Assembly (NCBI GenBank): GCA_944470555.2
Contig: OX104130.1
Location: 68,019,160-68,083,159, forward strand
Direction: 5' to 3'
From: Heterobilharzia americana
Lineage: Eukaryota; Platyhelminthes; Trematoda; Strigeidida; Schistosomatidae
Length of the DNA: 64,000 bases
Position 1 is the stretch's first letter. Each line of letters opens with the position of its first letter. The notes below the pieces were generated by a model that worked only from the letters and a program-made list of their open reading frames with translations, made no database searches and was not told the origin of the DNA. Below are positions 43,462 to 55,100 of the stretch, in pieces. Position numbers and translations under genes: made by a program.

Positions 43462-44147
43462 TGCAGGCACACATCATTTTTACAGGTATGAATAAATTTC
43501 TACGTAAATTACGTGTTTCTTAACGACAGATAACTTTAGTCTGCATCTATTCAGTCACTAGAAGACATATGTGTTGCATGTTAGTGGTATGAAGCATCTC
43601 AACGGAATAAGTATGCACAATTTTAGAAGATAGTCAAATGGAAGAATTATCTCCGCATTAACAAACGCACCAGGGTCTATATTTAATCATTACACGTATT
43701 GTCTGGCGAAAAAAATCCTGAAGTCAATACTTCCATTGTGACATCTCATATATTTTGCATAAAAATAATGATGAAAACATCCTGAATATACGCATGTTGT
43801 TTGTTTTTTATTACTGTTTAGTAGTTGCAAAACTGTGGACTTCCGTGTATTCTCACAACAGTTTACTTCGAAGATTCATAATCTTGCTGATTATTATGAC
43901 TGCAAGTCAAATATCTACAATTGTCAACTACAGTATCGAAATGCAGTAAGTTTGTTTGAACGTACCAAGTGGATGTCCGGAACACCTTGTTCGTCATTCT
44001 TGCAGGTCATGACAACTTTGTGGTTGGTAATTGTGACACTCACTTAGTCACTTTTATAATCAATAAATCCCAGGTTTTGATAATGATGAAGTTGTAATCC
44101 GAAGAACATGATGCATTTCTGATCGTGATAACACGCCGACCAAAGAG
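43462..44147. other. AT-rich, nothing recognised
   Basis: Short frames only. Confidence 0.5.
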
Positions 44148-44152
44148 GTTAG

Positions 44153-44888
44153 TGTAACGGAAAATTGATCTGAAAATCCCTCCCGATCGCCCTTATTTGA
44201 TTGTATTGACATTTATTTTAATATTTTTACCCTCGTTATGGATGGTGTACCTTTGACCCTAGCCGGTGTAATGTTATTTGCTTGTTTAACTGTCTTATTT
44301 GACTTTGCACTCGGTATTCGCCTTTGTACGTTTCAGACTTATTATAAATGTTCCACTTTCCTGTTGTTGGCAAGCTGATGTTGTTTTACTGCGCCCGACA
44401 TTTTGTTTTGGTTCAACTTACGGTTGTGCAGTGATTTGACCGTCTGTCTTTTGACTGTCTACTGGGAACGTTTGTTTGTTGATTTGATTCTGGTAGACAG
44501 AGTTTTCATCCCTTTTGTCGGGAATATTCTTATTGACTGTCAGGTACTTAACAGTTGTATTTGTTTAACCAGTTTTTACCGTGTAGTACGTATTTACACC
44601 CGAGAACGTTTTGGGCTGTATAGTCATCCAACGGTGCTGTTGAGGTATTTTCGTAATTTTGACATAACTTATTACTGCTTTGACAGTACCACAGATTTTG
44701 TTACGAATTTACTGCTGAATTACTACAAACCGTGTTTTGATATTTTGATCCAACCTTTGACTGTGCGTCACTCGCGGAAGTTCGGAAGCTATACAGTAGA
44801 ACGCAGGAACTAGTCAGATTCACGTCGGTTGACACCGTCTAGTTATCTCCCGCGTTCAGGCCAAGATTATTGGATTCTGGCTGCTACA
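44153..44888 (+). repeat. Solo LTR, copy 1
   Basis: Starts TGTAACGGAAAATTGATCTG and ends GGATTCTGGCTGCTACA, so has TG..CA ends, and is flanked by a perfect 5-bp duplication GTTAG (44148-44152 and 44889-44893). No internal retroelement sequence is adjacent, so it is a solo LTR left by LTR-LTR recombination. It contains a 136-codon open frame (44403-44813) largely shared with the second copy. The strand label is arbitrary. Confidence 0.88.
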
Positions 44889-44893
44889 GTTAG

Positions 44894-45267
44894 TTTCAGC
44901 CAAGTTTTGTTATTTTAAAAACTTTTCAATTACATCCTGGTCACCATTTAGAACTAAATCGTTTTTCTACAACAAAAAATAATAACAAAGCAGCAGATGG
45001 AGGAAAGAAAGAATCCCAACAAGGAGTTTGTTTCCGATTTCCATTTTTCTCCTTACTTAACTGTCTTTGCTGTGAAGTCATTTGTACATGTTTTGTCTAC
45101 TAAACACTTAAGAACATGACTTTCATGCTTTTATGTAATTTAGGACCTTTATCTGTGTTTACTATGTTGGGTAGGAAGAAGTGTGTGCCAACAGTATGGA
45201 GTGAGAATTTGTGAGAAAGTCTCTGCAGTATTACGGAAGGGGTTCCCTAGGACTATATAAATGTATC
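44894..45267. other. Spacer between solo LTR and gypsy element
   Basis: No feature; ends in TATC, the gypsy target duplication. Confidence 0.5.
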
Positions 45268-45699
45268 TGTAGGGATGCGTGTTACAATTCCGTAACGTTT
45301 GATCAACCCTACTTAATTTGATGTGCTCTAGTACCTGCTTAACCAGTACTTTACCTAACGTGTAAGTACTGGTAACAAAACACAAATCAAAAGAACTGAT
45401 ACGCAATGTATTTAAAGGAGCTATGTATTTAAGGTAAATGTAATAATAATGAATGAGGGAAAAGTTTAATCAACTTATCTGGCTTGTAAGGCTGAACTAG
45501 GGACTCGGAGTACGTGCGTGGTGATCAGCACAATGGAGCGCAAAAATGGCGTCCAAGCCTGCTCGGATGCATGCTCGTTAAAACAAAACTTAAAACACCC
45601 TAAGCATCCGGAGGCAAGCTAGAGATTTATTTAGTTAATTTAATTTAAACTATTTATTTTAGCCCTAGTTATATTTTGGTGCCAGGAAGGTGCACTACA
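45268..45699 (-). repeat. 3' LTR of gypsy element
   Basis: Plus-strand ends TGTAGGGATG..GTGCACTACA. Differs from 49473-49904 near its end (GGAAGGTGCAC versus GGAGGGTGCAT). Confidence 0.93.
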
Positions 45700-45704
45700 G
45701 GTTA

Positions 45705-45714
45705 TCCCCCTCCT
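45705..45714 (-). promoter_or_regulatory. Polypurine tract
   Basis: Minus-strand AGGAGGGGGA five bases from the 3' LTR boundary, the expected plus-strand primer for reverse transcription. Confidence 0.75.
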
Positions 45715-46326
45715 AGAAGGTTGTTGGGATACCGGCAACCTTCGATCCTAGGAGGCGACTGCGAGGCGGACACGCAACACCTTTCCATATTGGTGATGGA
45801 GTAGGTGACGTGTGGGTCTCCGAAGCTAGTGCAACTATGCACACCTACGAGGTAAGATAACTTTGCGTCTAGACGCAACCCTTCTCGCAGTGGTGGAAGG
45901 TGACCCAAAGCCTCCGTCTACTTTTCCCTATTGCTTCTTAATCTACCGGGGAGTGTACAGGGGGAAATTGGTACAAAGAGAACCGAAGAACGATCCAAGT
46001 AGCATCGTCAGCGGCCAATTGTATCCAATTTTCAACGCATTTTCTAGGTTCTGCAAGAAGAAAGAAATGGGACATTAGAGTGCTAAGAAAAGAAAAACCA
46101 AACAATTCGAAGTGGGAGGAGTACAGAAAAAAAATAATAACCAACCAAAAAAAAGTTTTCGGAATTTAAATTGTATTTTTGGTTTTCTTTTTTTTTGAAA
46201 AAAAAACTGTTTGCAAAGTAGTAAACATGACTTTTGAAAACTTTAGGTATGAAAACGCATTGAAAGTGTATGCCACGACAAAGTAGTTGAAACTCCGAAT
46301 TCACCAAGTGTGAAGTTGCTCTGGGG

Positions 46327-48447
46327 CTAATTAACGAACTCGGCGTATCGCTTGGGCCAATGTACACGCCTCCCAGCACGTGTAGAGGTTACTGGATCAG
46401 TGTTACTAGACGTGGCTCTTTTAGAAGGTTCAGGATACGCGCGACTAAACGAGTCTGTTTGGGAGTCCGGCGGCAAGGGTCTGGGTGTGCCTGTGGAGGT
46501 GTCGCACAATATTGACACTTCACTGTTCAGGAGCGGTAGACGCTGTATCTTCAGAGAGGATGAGTGTTGAAGTTTTTCAATCTCCTCGTCTGAATCCTGA
46601 AGTTCGGCAATCTTCCGTAAGTCGACTGCTCGAGGCAAAGTAGTGGTGCAAACGCGAGACAGTGCGTCCGCGACAGGGTTATTCACACCAGAAATATGAC
46701 GGATGTCCGACGTGAATTGCGAAATATAATCTAGGTGACGTAATTCACGCGGTGAATATCTGTCAGTAGTGGTGTGTAAGGCATACGTCAGAGGTTTATG
46801 GTCGGTAAAGATGATGAAGTCACGACCTTCCACAAAATGACGAAAATGTTTCACTGAGGCATATATGGCGAGCAGTTCCCTGCCGAAAGTGCTGTACCGC
46901 ATTTCGCAGGTGGATAACTTCCGGGAGAAGAATGCAACTGGGATCCAAGTGTGATCCGAAAGTTGTTGCAACACAGCTCCAATGGCCGTGTTAGAGGCGT
47001 CAACCGCAATGCTAAAAGGTAGGTTTACGTCTTGATGCACCAGCATCGTGGCGTCTGCTATTGCGGTTTTGATCTTGCGAAATGCTTCTAGTGCCTCCGG
47101 AGTCAAGCTGAAAGTTTTACATTTACTTTTCAGCAGGTCGGTCAGTGCAGTCAAAATGTGTGCACATTGGGGAACGAAGCGACGATAATAGCTCACCATA
47201 CCCAGAAACACACGCAGAGCTTTAAGTGACGCTGGGACTGGGAAGTCTTGGATCGCCTGTACCTTTTCAGGTAGTGGGCGAATGCCTTGCTCGTCGATAA
47301 CGTGTCCCAAAAATTTTAGTGAACGAACGCCAATTTGGCATTTGGCCAGGTTGACTGTCATCGAATGCTCTGACAGTCTGGCGAAAACCTGTTTCAAGTG
47401 GTTAAAATGAGTGTCTTCGTCTGGACTAGCGATTAGTATATCGTCTAGGTAGGCATAGGCGAAATCGAGTCCACGTAAAACATCGTGAATAAAACGTTGG
47501 AAGGTTTGTGCTGCATTGCGAAGACCAAAAGGCATACGGAGGAACTCAAAAAGACCAAACGGTGTAATGACGGCTGTCTTGGGAACATCATCAGGATGAA
47601 CCGGGATCTGATGATATGCACGCGTCAAGTCAAGCTTACTGAAGATAACCGAGCCTTTTAAAGATGCAGTCAAGTCGTGAATGTGAGGGACTGGGTAACG
47701 ATCTGGAATCGTTTTAGCGTTGAGCCTTCGGTAGTCACCACAAGGCCTCCAGTCCATGCCATTGTTCTTGGGTACCACATGCAAGGGTGAAGACCATGGA
47801 CTGTTGGATGGTCTGATTATTCCCATTTCAAGCATGTGTTCGAACTCGGCTTTTACAGCACGCAGTTTCTCCGGGGATAATCGCCGTGGTTTCGCAAACA
47901 CTGGCGGGCCAGTCGTCGTTATGTGATGAGAAACGTTCGAAGTCACACAAGGGACACAACGACTTGGCTTAAAGACATCCGGAAAGGACTGAATGATAGA
48001 CGCGTAGGGACTAGAAGCGTCCGTCGTGCAGTACACGGGACTGAGGGGCGGCGTCTTTGTGACTATACCGGAAACAGAGAGTGTTGTGGTAGAATCTATC
48101 AACTTATGCTTGCCAGCATCTACCAGCAGCTGATAGTGCTGCAAGAGATCCATACCAATAATGCCGGTGGTCACATCTGCCACTATGAAAACCCAACGAA
48201 AGGGACGACGCAATCCAAGGTTGAGATCGAGGAATCTCCGACCATAGGTTGTGATGGGCGAACCGTTGGCGGCACGAAGTTGCAGAGACATTGGCCGCAG
48301 ACGCTCTTCCTTCGTAGGTGGGATGACGCTAGCTTCTGCCCCAGTGTCAACTAGGAAGCGTATCCCAGAATGTCGATCAGTGACGAAGAAGAGGCGACAT
48401 GGAAGTGGCTCGCCAGCGACGTTAGTCGCCGTCACGTGCTGGCTCAC
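46327..48447 (-). CDS. pol: Gypsy Pol (protease, RT, RNase H) with integrase deleted
   Basis: Open for 706 codons. Protease: [11 protein letters not shown] (DTG at residues 34-36). [22 protein letters not shown] (about 232-251), [15 protein letters not shown] (269-283), [11 protein letters not shown] (YLDD 333-336). RNase [16 protein letters not shown] (D483), [18 protein letters not shown] (E524), [13 protein letters not shown] (D549). After [11 protein letters not shown] (residue 657) the sequence jumps to a 49-residue proline/serine-rich tail ending in [12 protein letters not shown], which normally follows the integrase. The HHCC zinc domain and DDE core are absent, with the frame kept. 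In the family Pol matures the particle, copies the RNA and integrates it; here the last activity is missing. pol is out of frame with the Gag knuckle, as in relatives. Confidence 0.93.
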   Translation of the reverse strand: MSQHVTATNVAGEPLPCRLFFVTDRHSGIRFLVDTGAEASVIPPTKEERLRPMSLQLRAANGSPITTYGRRFLDLNLGLRRPFRWVFIVADVTTGIIGMDLLQHYQLLVDAGKHKLIDSTTTLSVSGIVTKTPPLSPVYCTTDASSPYASIIQSFPDVFKPSRCVPCVTSNVSHHITTTGPPVFAKPRRLSPEKLRAVKAEFEHMLEMGIIRPSNSPWSSPLHVVPKNNGMDWRPCGDYRRLNAKTIPDRYPVPHIHDLTASLKGSVIFSKLDLTRAYHQIPVHPDDVPKTAVITPFGLFEFLRMPFGLRNAAQTFQRFIHDVLRGLDFAYAYLDDILIASPDEDTHFNHLKQVFARLSEHSMTVNLAKCQIGVRSLKFLGHVIDEQGIRPLPEKVQAIQDFPVPASLKALRVFLGMVSYYRRFVPQCAHILTALTDLLKSKCKTFSLTPEALEAFRKIKTAIADATMLVHQDVNLPFSIAVDASNTAIGAVLQQLSDHTWIPVAFFSRKLSTCEMRYSTFGRELLAIYASVKHFRHFVEGRDFIIFTDHKPLTYALHTTTDRYSPRELRHLDYISQFTSDIRHISGVNNPVADALSRVCTTTLPRAVDLRKIAELQDSDEEIEKLQHSSSLKIQRLPLLNSEVSILCDTSTGTPRPLPPDSQTDSFSRAYPEPSKRATSSNTDPVTSTRAGRRVHWPKRYAEFVN

Positions 48448-48720
48448 ACGTTTCCCGCCTGGTTAGCCTCGAAGGTGCAAGGTCGAGTGCACCTTTTGGC
48501 ATTGGCACCATAACGTTTATGGTACCAGCACAACCTGGGTTGGGATTGTCGCGATTTGGAACGTCTGCTACCGGTACGGGAGGCAGACCTGTTGCGCGAG
48601 CGAGACGTGCGACCGTTGTAAGAACTACCAGACCGCATTTCGTTCCTGATGCTGCACAACTCCTCATACAATTTTGAGATGTGAGTTATAACATCGAAAC
48701 TTGTTGGCTCAACAGCCGAG
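48444..48720 (-). CDS. gag: Gag C-terminal part with CHCC zinc knuckle
   Basis: The frame contains [14 protein letters not shown], an Arg/Ser-rich stretch, and [18 protein letters not shown]. This is a CX2HX9CX3C knuckle, the variant described for the CsRn1 clade, which binds the genomic RNA. Translation of the preceding bases in this frame ([16 protein letters not shown]) links it to the capsid frame, implying a one-base frameshift near 48730. Confidence 0.85.
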
Positions 48721-49285
48721 GGAGGATGTGGGTTTTGGACGAATCCGTGGCAGTAGACAGTGCAGCTGAGATACTAGTGTTGGGTTTCGTAGCATCCACA
48801 GCTCTGTCAGCCGCTTCCGCCAACTCTATTAAGGGACACTTATGGAAGGGTGCGAGGATCCCTTGAACCGACTGTGGTAACCTCTGTAACCACAGTTGCT
48901 TGAGAAATGCTTCATCAATGTTGAAGTCAGCAATCAGCTGCTTCATCTGACGAAGCAGTTGCGTCGGCTTGCGATCACCCAGATGCACATCCCTGAAAAG
49001 TTCTTGCACTTTCTGCTGGTCAGTAAGTGCAACACGTTTGATGAGGGCGGTTTTGAGGCGATCGTAAAGATTCGGTGCTGGGTCATCTAGCACATCTGAG
49101 ACGTCTTCAATCACATTTTCCGGTAAGCTGACGATGACTAAGTTGGACTTAGTTTCTTGTGATTGAATGTGTCTCAAGGCAAACTGAGCTTCCACATGGG
49201 AGAACCATGCAGATGGTCTGTGGGCCCAGAAGGTGGGAAGCTGGAGGGTTACGGCCATCTGCGCAGTCGAGTCGTTATCCGCCAT
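48686..49285 (-). CDS. gag: Gag capsid region
   Basis: The ATG at 49285 opens MADNDSTAQMAVTLQLPTFW, then PSAWFSHVEAQFALRHIQSQ, LYDRLKTALIKRVALTDQQK and QLLRQMKQLIADFNIDEAFL. This is the capsid pattern of CsRn1-like gypsy elements, forming the virus-like particle. The frame ends at 48686 after a shift out of register near 48730; the natural continuation is in the next frame. 199 codons in this frame. Confidence 0.88.
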   Translation of the reverse strand: MADNDSTAQMAVTLQLPTFWAHRPSAWFSHVEAQFALRHIQSQETKSNLVIVSLPENVIEDVSDVLDDPAPNLYDRLKTALIKRVALTDQQKVQELFRDVHLGDRKPTQLLRQMKQLIADFNIDEAFLKQLWLQRLPQSVQGILAPFHKCPLIELAEAADRAVDATKPNTSISAALSTATDSSKTHILPRLLSQQVSML

Positions 49286-49449
49286 TGATCAGGGAATTAA
49301 CGAGGCACGATAGTGATAATAAAAAAAATTACAATGCAAAAATAACCAATGAGGAGTGCAATAATAAAAAAAACGCTAGACGTGCCAAAAACAAAAATAG
49401 GCCAGACAAATCAACGCAAGAGAACAAAGGTACTAGACAAAGTAAGAAG

Positions 49450-49467
49450 TGATACTCGGGCTCACCA
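49450..49467 (-). promoter_or_regulatory. Primer-binding site
   Basis: Minus strand TGGTGAGCCCGAGTATCA starts five bases inside the 5' LTR. TGG complements a tRNA CCA end. CsRn1-clade elements are reported to use tRNA-Trp; the first bases are compatible with that, but the isoacceptor is not proven here. Confidence 0.65.
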
Positions 49468-49472
49468 ATTTT

Positions 49473-49904
49473 TGTAGGGATGCGTGTTACAATTCCGTAA
49501 CGTTTGATCAACCCTACTTAATTTGATGTGCTCTAGTACCTGCTTAACCAGTACTTTACCTAACGTGTAAGTACTGGTAACAAAACACAAATCAAAAGAA
49601 CTGATACGCAATGTATTTAAAGGAGCTATGTATTTAAGGTAAATGTAATAATAATGAATGAGGGAAAAGTTTAATCAACTTATCTGGCTTGTAAGGCTGA
49701 ACTAGGGACTCGGAGTACGTGCGTGGTGATCAGCACAATGGAGCGCAAAAATGGCGTCCAAGCCTGCTCGGATGCATGCTCGTTAAAACAAAACTTAAAA
49801 CACCCTAAGCATCCGGAGGCAAGCTAGAGATTTATTTAGTTAATTTAATTTAAACTATTTATTTTAGCCCTAGTTATATTTTGGTGCCAGGAGGGTGCAT
49901 TACA
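49473..49904 (-). repeat. 5' LTR of gypsy element
   Basis: Upstream LTR relative to gag and pol. TGTA..TACA ends in either reading. An AT-rich core (TAGTTTAAATTAAATTAACT on the minus strand) may hold the promoter. Confidence 0.93.
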
Positions 49905-49908
49905 TATC

Positions 49909-50289
49909 CGTAAGACTTGGAAGTTGTATTATGCATTTTGTATGTTTGTTGTTTCGACTTATCCAATAATTAAAAGGTCACCAAGAGGCTTTTTAAATCC
50001 TTATATGCTTAGCGGGGCCTACTTTAAGCTGATTGTAGTGTTGGGGATGTTTTAACGAGGCAACTTTTACTACGTCACTAGGTGCACCCCCTGAAGTACC
50101 AGGATTTTATCTAGAAGAAAAGATGAGTAGGTCTAGTGGTCACTGAACACTTTCAACCATCTAATCATTTAGGAGACCTATTATATTGAGTGGAATGAAA
50201 CGTAGTTGTGTTGGACGTATTATGTTTACCAGACTGCTGGAAGTCAAGGACTCGTTCAGCAAATGGCCAGGCTGAATCGGTGAGCTGAA
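49909..50289. other. Sequence between gypsy element and LINE relic
   Basis: No feature seen. Confidence 0.45.
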
Positions 50290-52150
50290 GGTTCTTTTTT
50301 TGACGGGGAGTTGATTGCATATATGGAAGAATTTAGTGGAAAAGAAGTCAACATGCAGAGATGTCTTAAAAGACCATATTTCAGCTTTTTTGCTTGGTTA
50401 CTTAAGTCATAGCAACCTGGTTGTGAGAAGTGAAGTTGTTGACTCGATTAAAATTACATTTCATGCAGAATCTTGGGGGAGAAAACAAGTTTTGTCTCCA
50501 CTTATCTCACCTAGAGTAGTTGAAACCTAGGAGATATACATGTGAAAATGGCATTCTGTTCATATTCGTGTCCGAGTATGCTAGATATGGAATACCCTAA
50601 ATTTGTCACTTATACGGGAACTACTCAGGGTGAATGAGCAGTGTTCCACCATTGATGTCACACAAGTCTTGTAGAGCAGGAGTTCTATTTCATGCCTGCA
50701 GACGTTATGAATTACGCAGCCCAAAAGAATCCTTGACTTTTGGGTCTGAGTTGCAACATGTTCAAGTCAGAAGAATACCCTAGACCCAAGTCGACGACAC
50801 TTTTGAGGCTAGTCAGCTTCATAGACTACAAACTTAATTTTTCGGTTAACGGTGGGTGTACCGGAGTATATCCAGCCACATTTGTCTATGCTGAAGAGAA
50901 GCTTCCATATAATGGAGCGGTTGATTACCTGGCCTGGTTTTTCTGTGCAAATATTTGAAAGTAGTTTGATGCATCAACAGGGAATGTGTAGACTAACTTA
51001 AGGTCATTGGCAAACAGAAACAGTTTGCCGTGTGGGAAAAAGCTACACCCTGGATGAAACCAGATGCAGTGGTTATATGCTTCGAAAGGTGGGACCCGAT
51101 TCCCAATACTTCCAAACGGTTGCTAAGGGAGGGCCCTATCTAACACAGGAAAGAGCATTTTATTTTGTGGGCTTTACGACCTCTCATTAGCGGAGAGTGA
51201 TCAACGCAGTCAAATGCTTTGTAGATGTTAAGGTAGAAAACCAGGACCAATAAGCGTCAGTCATGGCTAGTGGCTATGCAGCTAAAGAAGTCGAAGTGAC
51301 AAGTCATGCAAGAATATGATTTCAGGAACCCATGCTGACTAAAAGTGATTACTCCGTTTTCTAGAATGCACTGCAGAACGTTTATTTTAACCATTTTCCT
51401 CACACTTCCGGGAGTAACCACTGTAATATTTATTGTCCGGTAGTTGTTGACCTCACCTGTGTTTGGGTAAGATGAAACATGTCTCCCAAAAGTCGGGGTA
51501 TGTAGAAGTTTCCAGAGAGATGGAGTAGAGTTTAATCAACAATAGTGAAATGTCAGGGCCACGGGGTTTGGAGAAATATGATGCTTTCCCATCTATACCT
51601 GGGCTTTTGGGGCTTTTGAGTGTCCTGACAGCTTGATTAATGTTAGCGCAAGAGAACCCAGTGGTGCAAACAGGTTCCACTGTATGGAGCGAAGGATGGT
51701 CGATGCTTCACACTGGGTTTGTATCACTGAAGAAGTCTTCTGGCGGCAGACAGCCAGAAGTAAACACACTGCTGAATAACTCGCATCTTCCTTTGGGTTA
51801 TTGTGGACATTTTTGTCATGGATGAGGAAGCCAGTGTTATGGTTCTGCTGGTTTTTCCGCTTCCTTAGGGTTTCTGTTGGTGCATTTACTATAGAGGAGC
51901 CAGCAAGTGCTATGGGTCCATTTTTTTCCACACACGCTTTTTGATAATGAGTAATGGAATTAAGACTACTAAGAGAGGACTGTGGTGTATCAAAATCAAG
52001 GTGCCTAAAGTATTTTGTCGACGGCTGACGCAGCTTTCGATGCGTTTTCTGGCAACTAAAGGACTTGTTTGAGGTTGACTTGGTTGATTTCACCAAGGGG
52101 CATTGACAGCAAAGCAGTTATGCGGATTATAGAATGCTTAACGCTAGTTC
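50290..52150 (-). pseudogene. CR1-like LINE relic
   Basis: Minus strand, 5' to 3': KSFSCQKTHRKLRQPSTKYF and FIHDKNVHNNPKEDASYSAV (52096-51700); AVRTLKSPKSPGIDGKASYF, SLETSTYPDFWETCFILPKH (51650-51455), the start of RT; then NNYRTINITVV and GVITFSQHGFLKSYSCMTCH with NIYKAFDCVDHS (about 51440-51190). Degraded thumb sequences continue to about 50300. Many stops. The order and motifs fit CR1/jockey ORF2. Confidence 0.7.
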
Positions 52151-55100
52151 GAGATCAGCTGCGGTGGGGTAGTCCCTCCATTCACTACATCTGATCAGGA
52201 TATGCAAAGAGCCTTTAGGAAGTACATCAGGCATCCGCCTTCTCGCTTACTGTCTCGGTCACATCCAAAGTGTGTGTACATGCTGGCACTGATTCCTTCC
52301 TCTAATGTGCCAGGATGACATCATGATTCCATTGTTGTCAAAGTCAGTGACTTGAACATCAGCACTATCGTTTTCAACCGAAAGTCGGATGAACGAACGT
52401 ACGCACACATGGTCCACAAAAAAATGGCGAGCCATCAACCACCGACTCATAACTTTTTTATTGCTCCGCCTTAATATTTGCACACTCCTCCCGCATTCCT
52501 CACTTAACCCCCGCTTTGCTTGCCCTATTCTGTTAGATTTTTCGAATTCAGATCTTCAGTTTAAAGGTGGAATGCCGCGAGCCTACGCCCACACTCTTTA
52601 TTAGATGCGTCCGTTTTTGATACCATTTTGAATACACGGCTGATGAAGGGTACAGCGTCTCCCTATCATTCATGATCCACTTCCTCACTCTCTGCCGGTT
52701 GCCTTGGTCTTTCGTTGATCTGCTCTAATACGTATGATAACGGGTGCTTGTACAGAACAAGATTTTTAAGGCTTGTTGATCTCATCAGTAGCTCTGCTTA
52801 ATATTCAATCCACGAACGTAAAACGGAAAAACCCTATTTTTGCAGACAGCCACCATTTAAGAGGCTATACACATGAAATTAACAAGGAATTCTGCTAGTG
52901 CTGAACTAGTGCAGTCGAACAAAATGTAACAGCCCATAAATAAGTTCAAAAACTCTTGGTTTTCTTTGTTTATTCGACTGATATTTAATCTCAGACGTAA
53001 AGGTGTAATTTAAAAGAAAGTTGGAGAACGAAGCTGTAAATTTGAAGTTACCAGCTTCCTGCAGGTTTCTTCTTGAGTCTATAGCTAAGTTATCGCAGGA
53101 GGGCGCGTACGACAGTGTGCCTAGGTTTGACTGCGGTGCTTCATTCAGTCAGCATAAGAATCGGTAAGAAAAAGGAAGAAGAGAAAAACACAAGCCAACA
53201 CCTTTGTAAGCATGAAGTGTGGATTGACATTCAATGAAAACGCTAATAACTCACAACGGGAAAACGACAAAATAAGTCATGCTGAAAATGGAAGCCGGGG
53301 AGCTCATGAATAAGGTTTTAGATGAGCTACAAACTCTTCCAAATATCTCACGCTAGGCCTCATAAATTGTTTGGTGGGGGACTAAGGATATCATCCTCCC
53401 TACTTAGGCATGATTGGAAAGGCTAATAGCAGCAAAAGTTTTAGTGAAAGAACTTATGTGATCTTCGCCAGAAGAATAGTGTATTGAAATTTTGGGTATG
53501 GCCATTCACCAGTGGTATTCTTGATCCACTACGCTAAGTGGAAGTAGATTTTCCACAGTCGCTCATTGCAGTTCGTGCATATCTTCTTGGGAGACACTGG
53601 ACCCCGAGGCGTAGTTGAATTTCTTCAAGCCATTAAAGTCGCAAACATATGGCAGCGAGCAAAACATAACGTAAGCATCCGCCATCATTACTGCGGTCTG
53701 TCTGAACTTTGGGCCACCAGACGGAGTGCATATCTATCAGATTTTTCTTTTCAGTTTGCTTCAATCACTTAAATATATCCTGTAAAGGTACCGTGTGCTC
53801 GCGCACATATTTAAAACGTTTTCGGCTCACCGTTCCTCTGGTTAATGAAAAAGCATAAAAAATGACACGTAATGTGGAGGTTGACTTTTTGGTGCGCGAA
53901 AGTACATCATATATCCATCCCTCGGATATTTGGCTTGAGCTGCAGATTCTTCCGCATGAAGAATGAACCATTGTCAACAAAATTACGTACGCATTTCTAG
54001 TGATTCTCCACTGTGGACCAGGCGCTAGTCCAAGAACTAGCTGGTCGTTTCACATTATCGCCTTAAATGCAGTTATCGGTAACATTATCCAAGCGCAATG
54101 ACCATTTTGTCTGAAAATATTGTTCTGTGAGTGACTTTTTTGAAAGACCGCATGCTGGGAATTCCATACTGTGTCACACATAGTGTTTGGGATAAAGCTA
54201 TTATTATTAATATCACCACCGACGTTGAGCGCATAAAGGGCAGATAGGTTTTGAACTCTGTCACCTGGTTCTTTGAGCTAGGCTCTTGTTCGATTTTCAC
54301 CTGTGGTGGATGAGAAAATCTCCTCCGTTTTGGCTCCAGTGTGGTATTTTCTGTGGATATAAGTCCGAAAGCTGCAAATGAAATTGGCTAGAGAGCTACG
54401 AGCTTCTTCCTTTGACCCCTGTCTCGGAAAATGGCCGAAGGGAAGTGTAGGTAGGGACACAAAAGTTTACGCTATGTTCCGGAAAAGTAAACTTATACGA
54501 AATAACTATGACTAGTAATGAGGAGTTGGAAGACAGAGTGGGCATCGTGGCAAAGAGTAGGAACTGGGTAAAAAGAAGACGGTATTGGAGTAATGAAGTG
54601 CCAGATAAGCCCTTCTGAGTATGAATCGATACGGACGCTTAACCCCTCATAGTATTCTACCAATGGAGCCGTGACCACGTCCCGGGGTAAAGTGTGGCAT
54701 GAGGCTTTTACTCTTATAAGAAAGAACTTTAACCTGATACCGGTGCTGGCTCTTAAACGTGCTATTCTGGTGGGATATCCCCATGATGAACGCTATATTG
54801 CTGGTAAGACAGGTTTATTCTAGTAGCCCTCACGGTGGATGGTCCGACAAACCACCGTAAGATACCCATCTTTCCATGGCGTCTCAAAGAGAACAAATTT
54901 GGATGCTTCAGCCTGTCTGGGTATTTATGGCTCCTTAGTCTATCGTCTTTCCCACGACGGTTCTCTCAGCCTTCACAAAGAAACTGGGAACGTTTGAGGT
55001 CATGAAGTCTGACATAGCATTTTATGCCCGTAGGTCCAACCGAATACATGTTTTGAAGACCCTACGCGAGGTTTCCAGCGTGAGTCTAACGAGGTGCCTG

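Larger units (their letters stand above)
45268..49904 (-). mobile_element. Gypsy LTR retrotransposon (CsRn1/Boudicca-like) lacking integrase
   Basis: A 4,637-bp element in minus orientation with 432-bp LTRs, a 4-bp duplication TATC (45264-45267 and 49905-49908), a primer-binding site, gag with a CHCC knuckle, and pol with protease, RT and RNase H. A polypurine tract lies next to the 3' LTR. LTRs differ at about two positions, implying recent insertion. The integrase is cleanly missing from pol, and gag has a frame change near 48730, so it depends on proteins supplied in trans. Confidence 0.92.

Noticed and set aside
44403..44813. 136-codon frame as a host protein
   Set aside because: It lies wholly inside a solo LTR and recurs in the other copy; reported as an LTR property, not a gene.
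47923..48354. 143-codon plus-strand frame
   Set aside because: Antisense to the intact gypsy pol, which has clear catalytic motifs.
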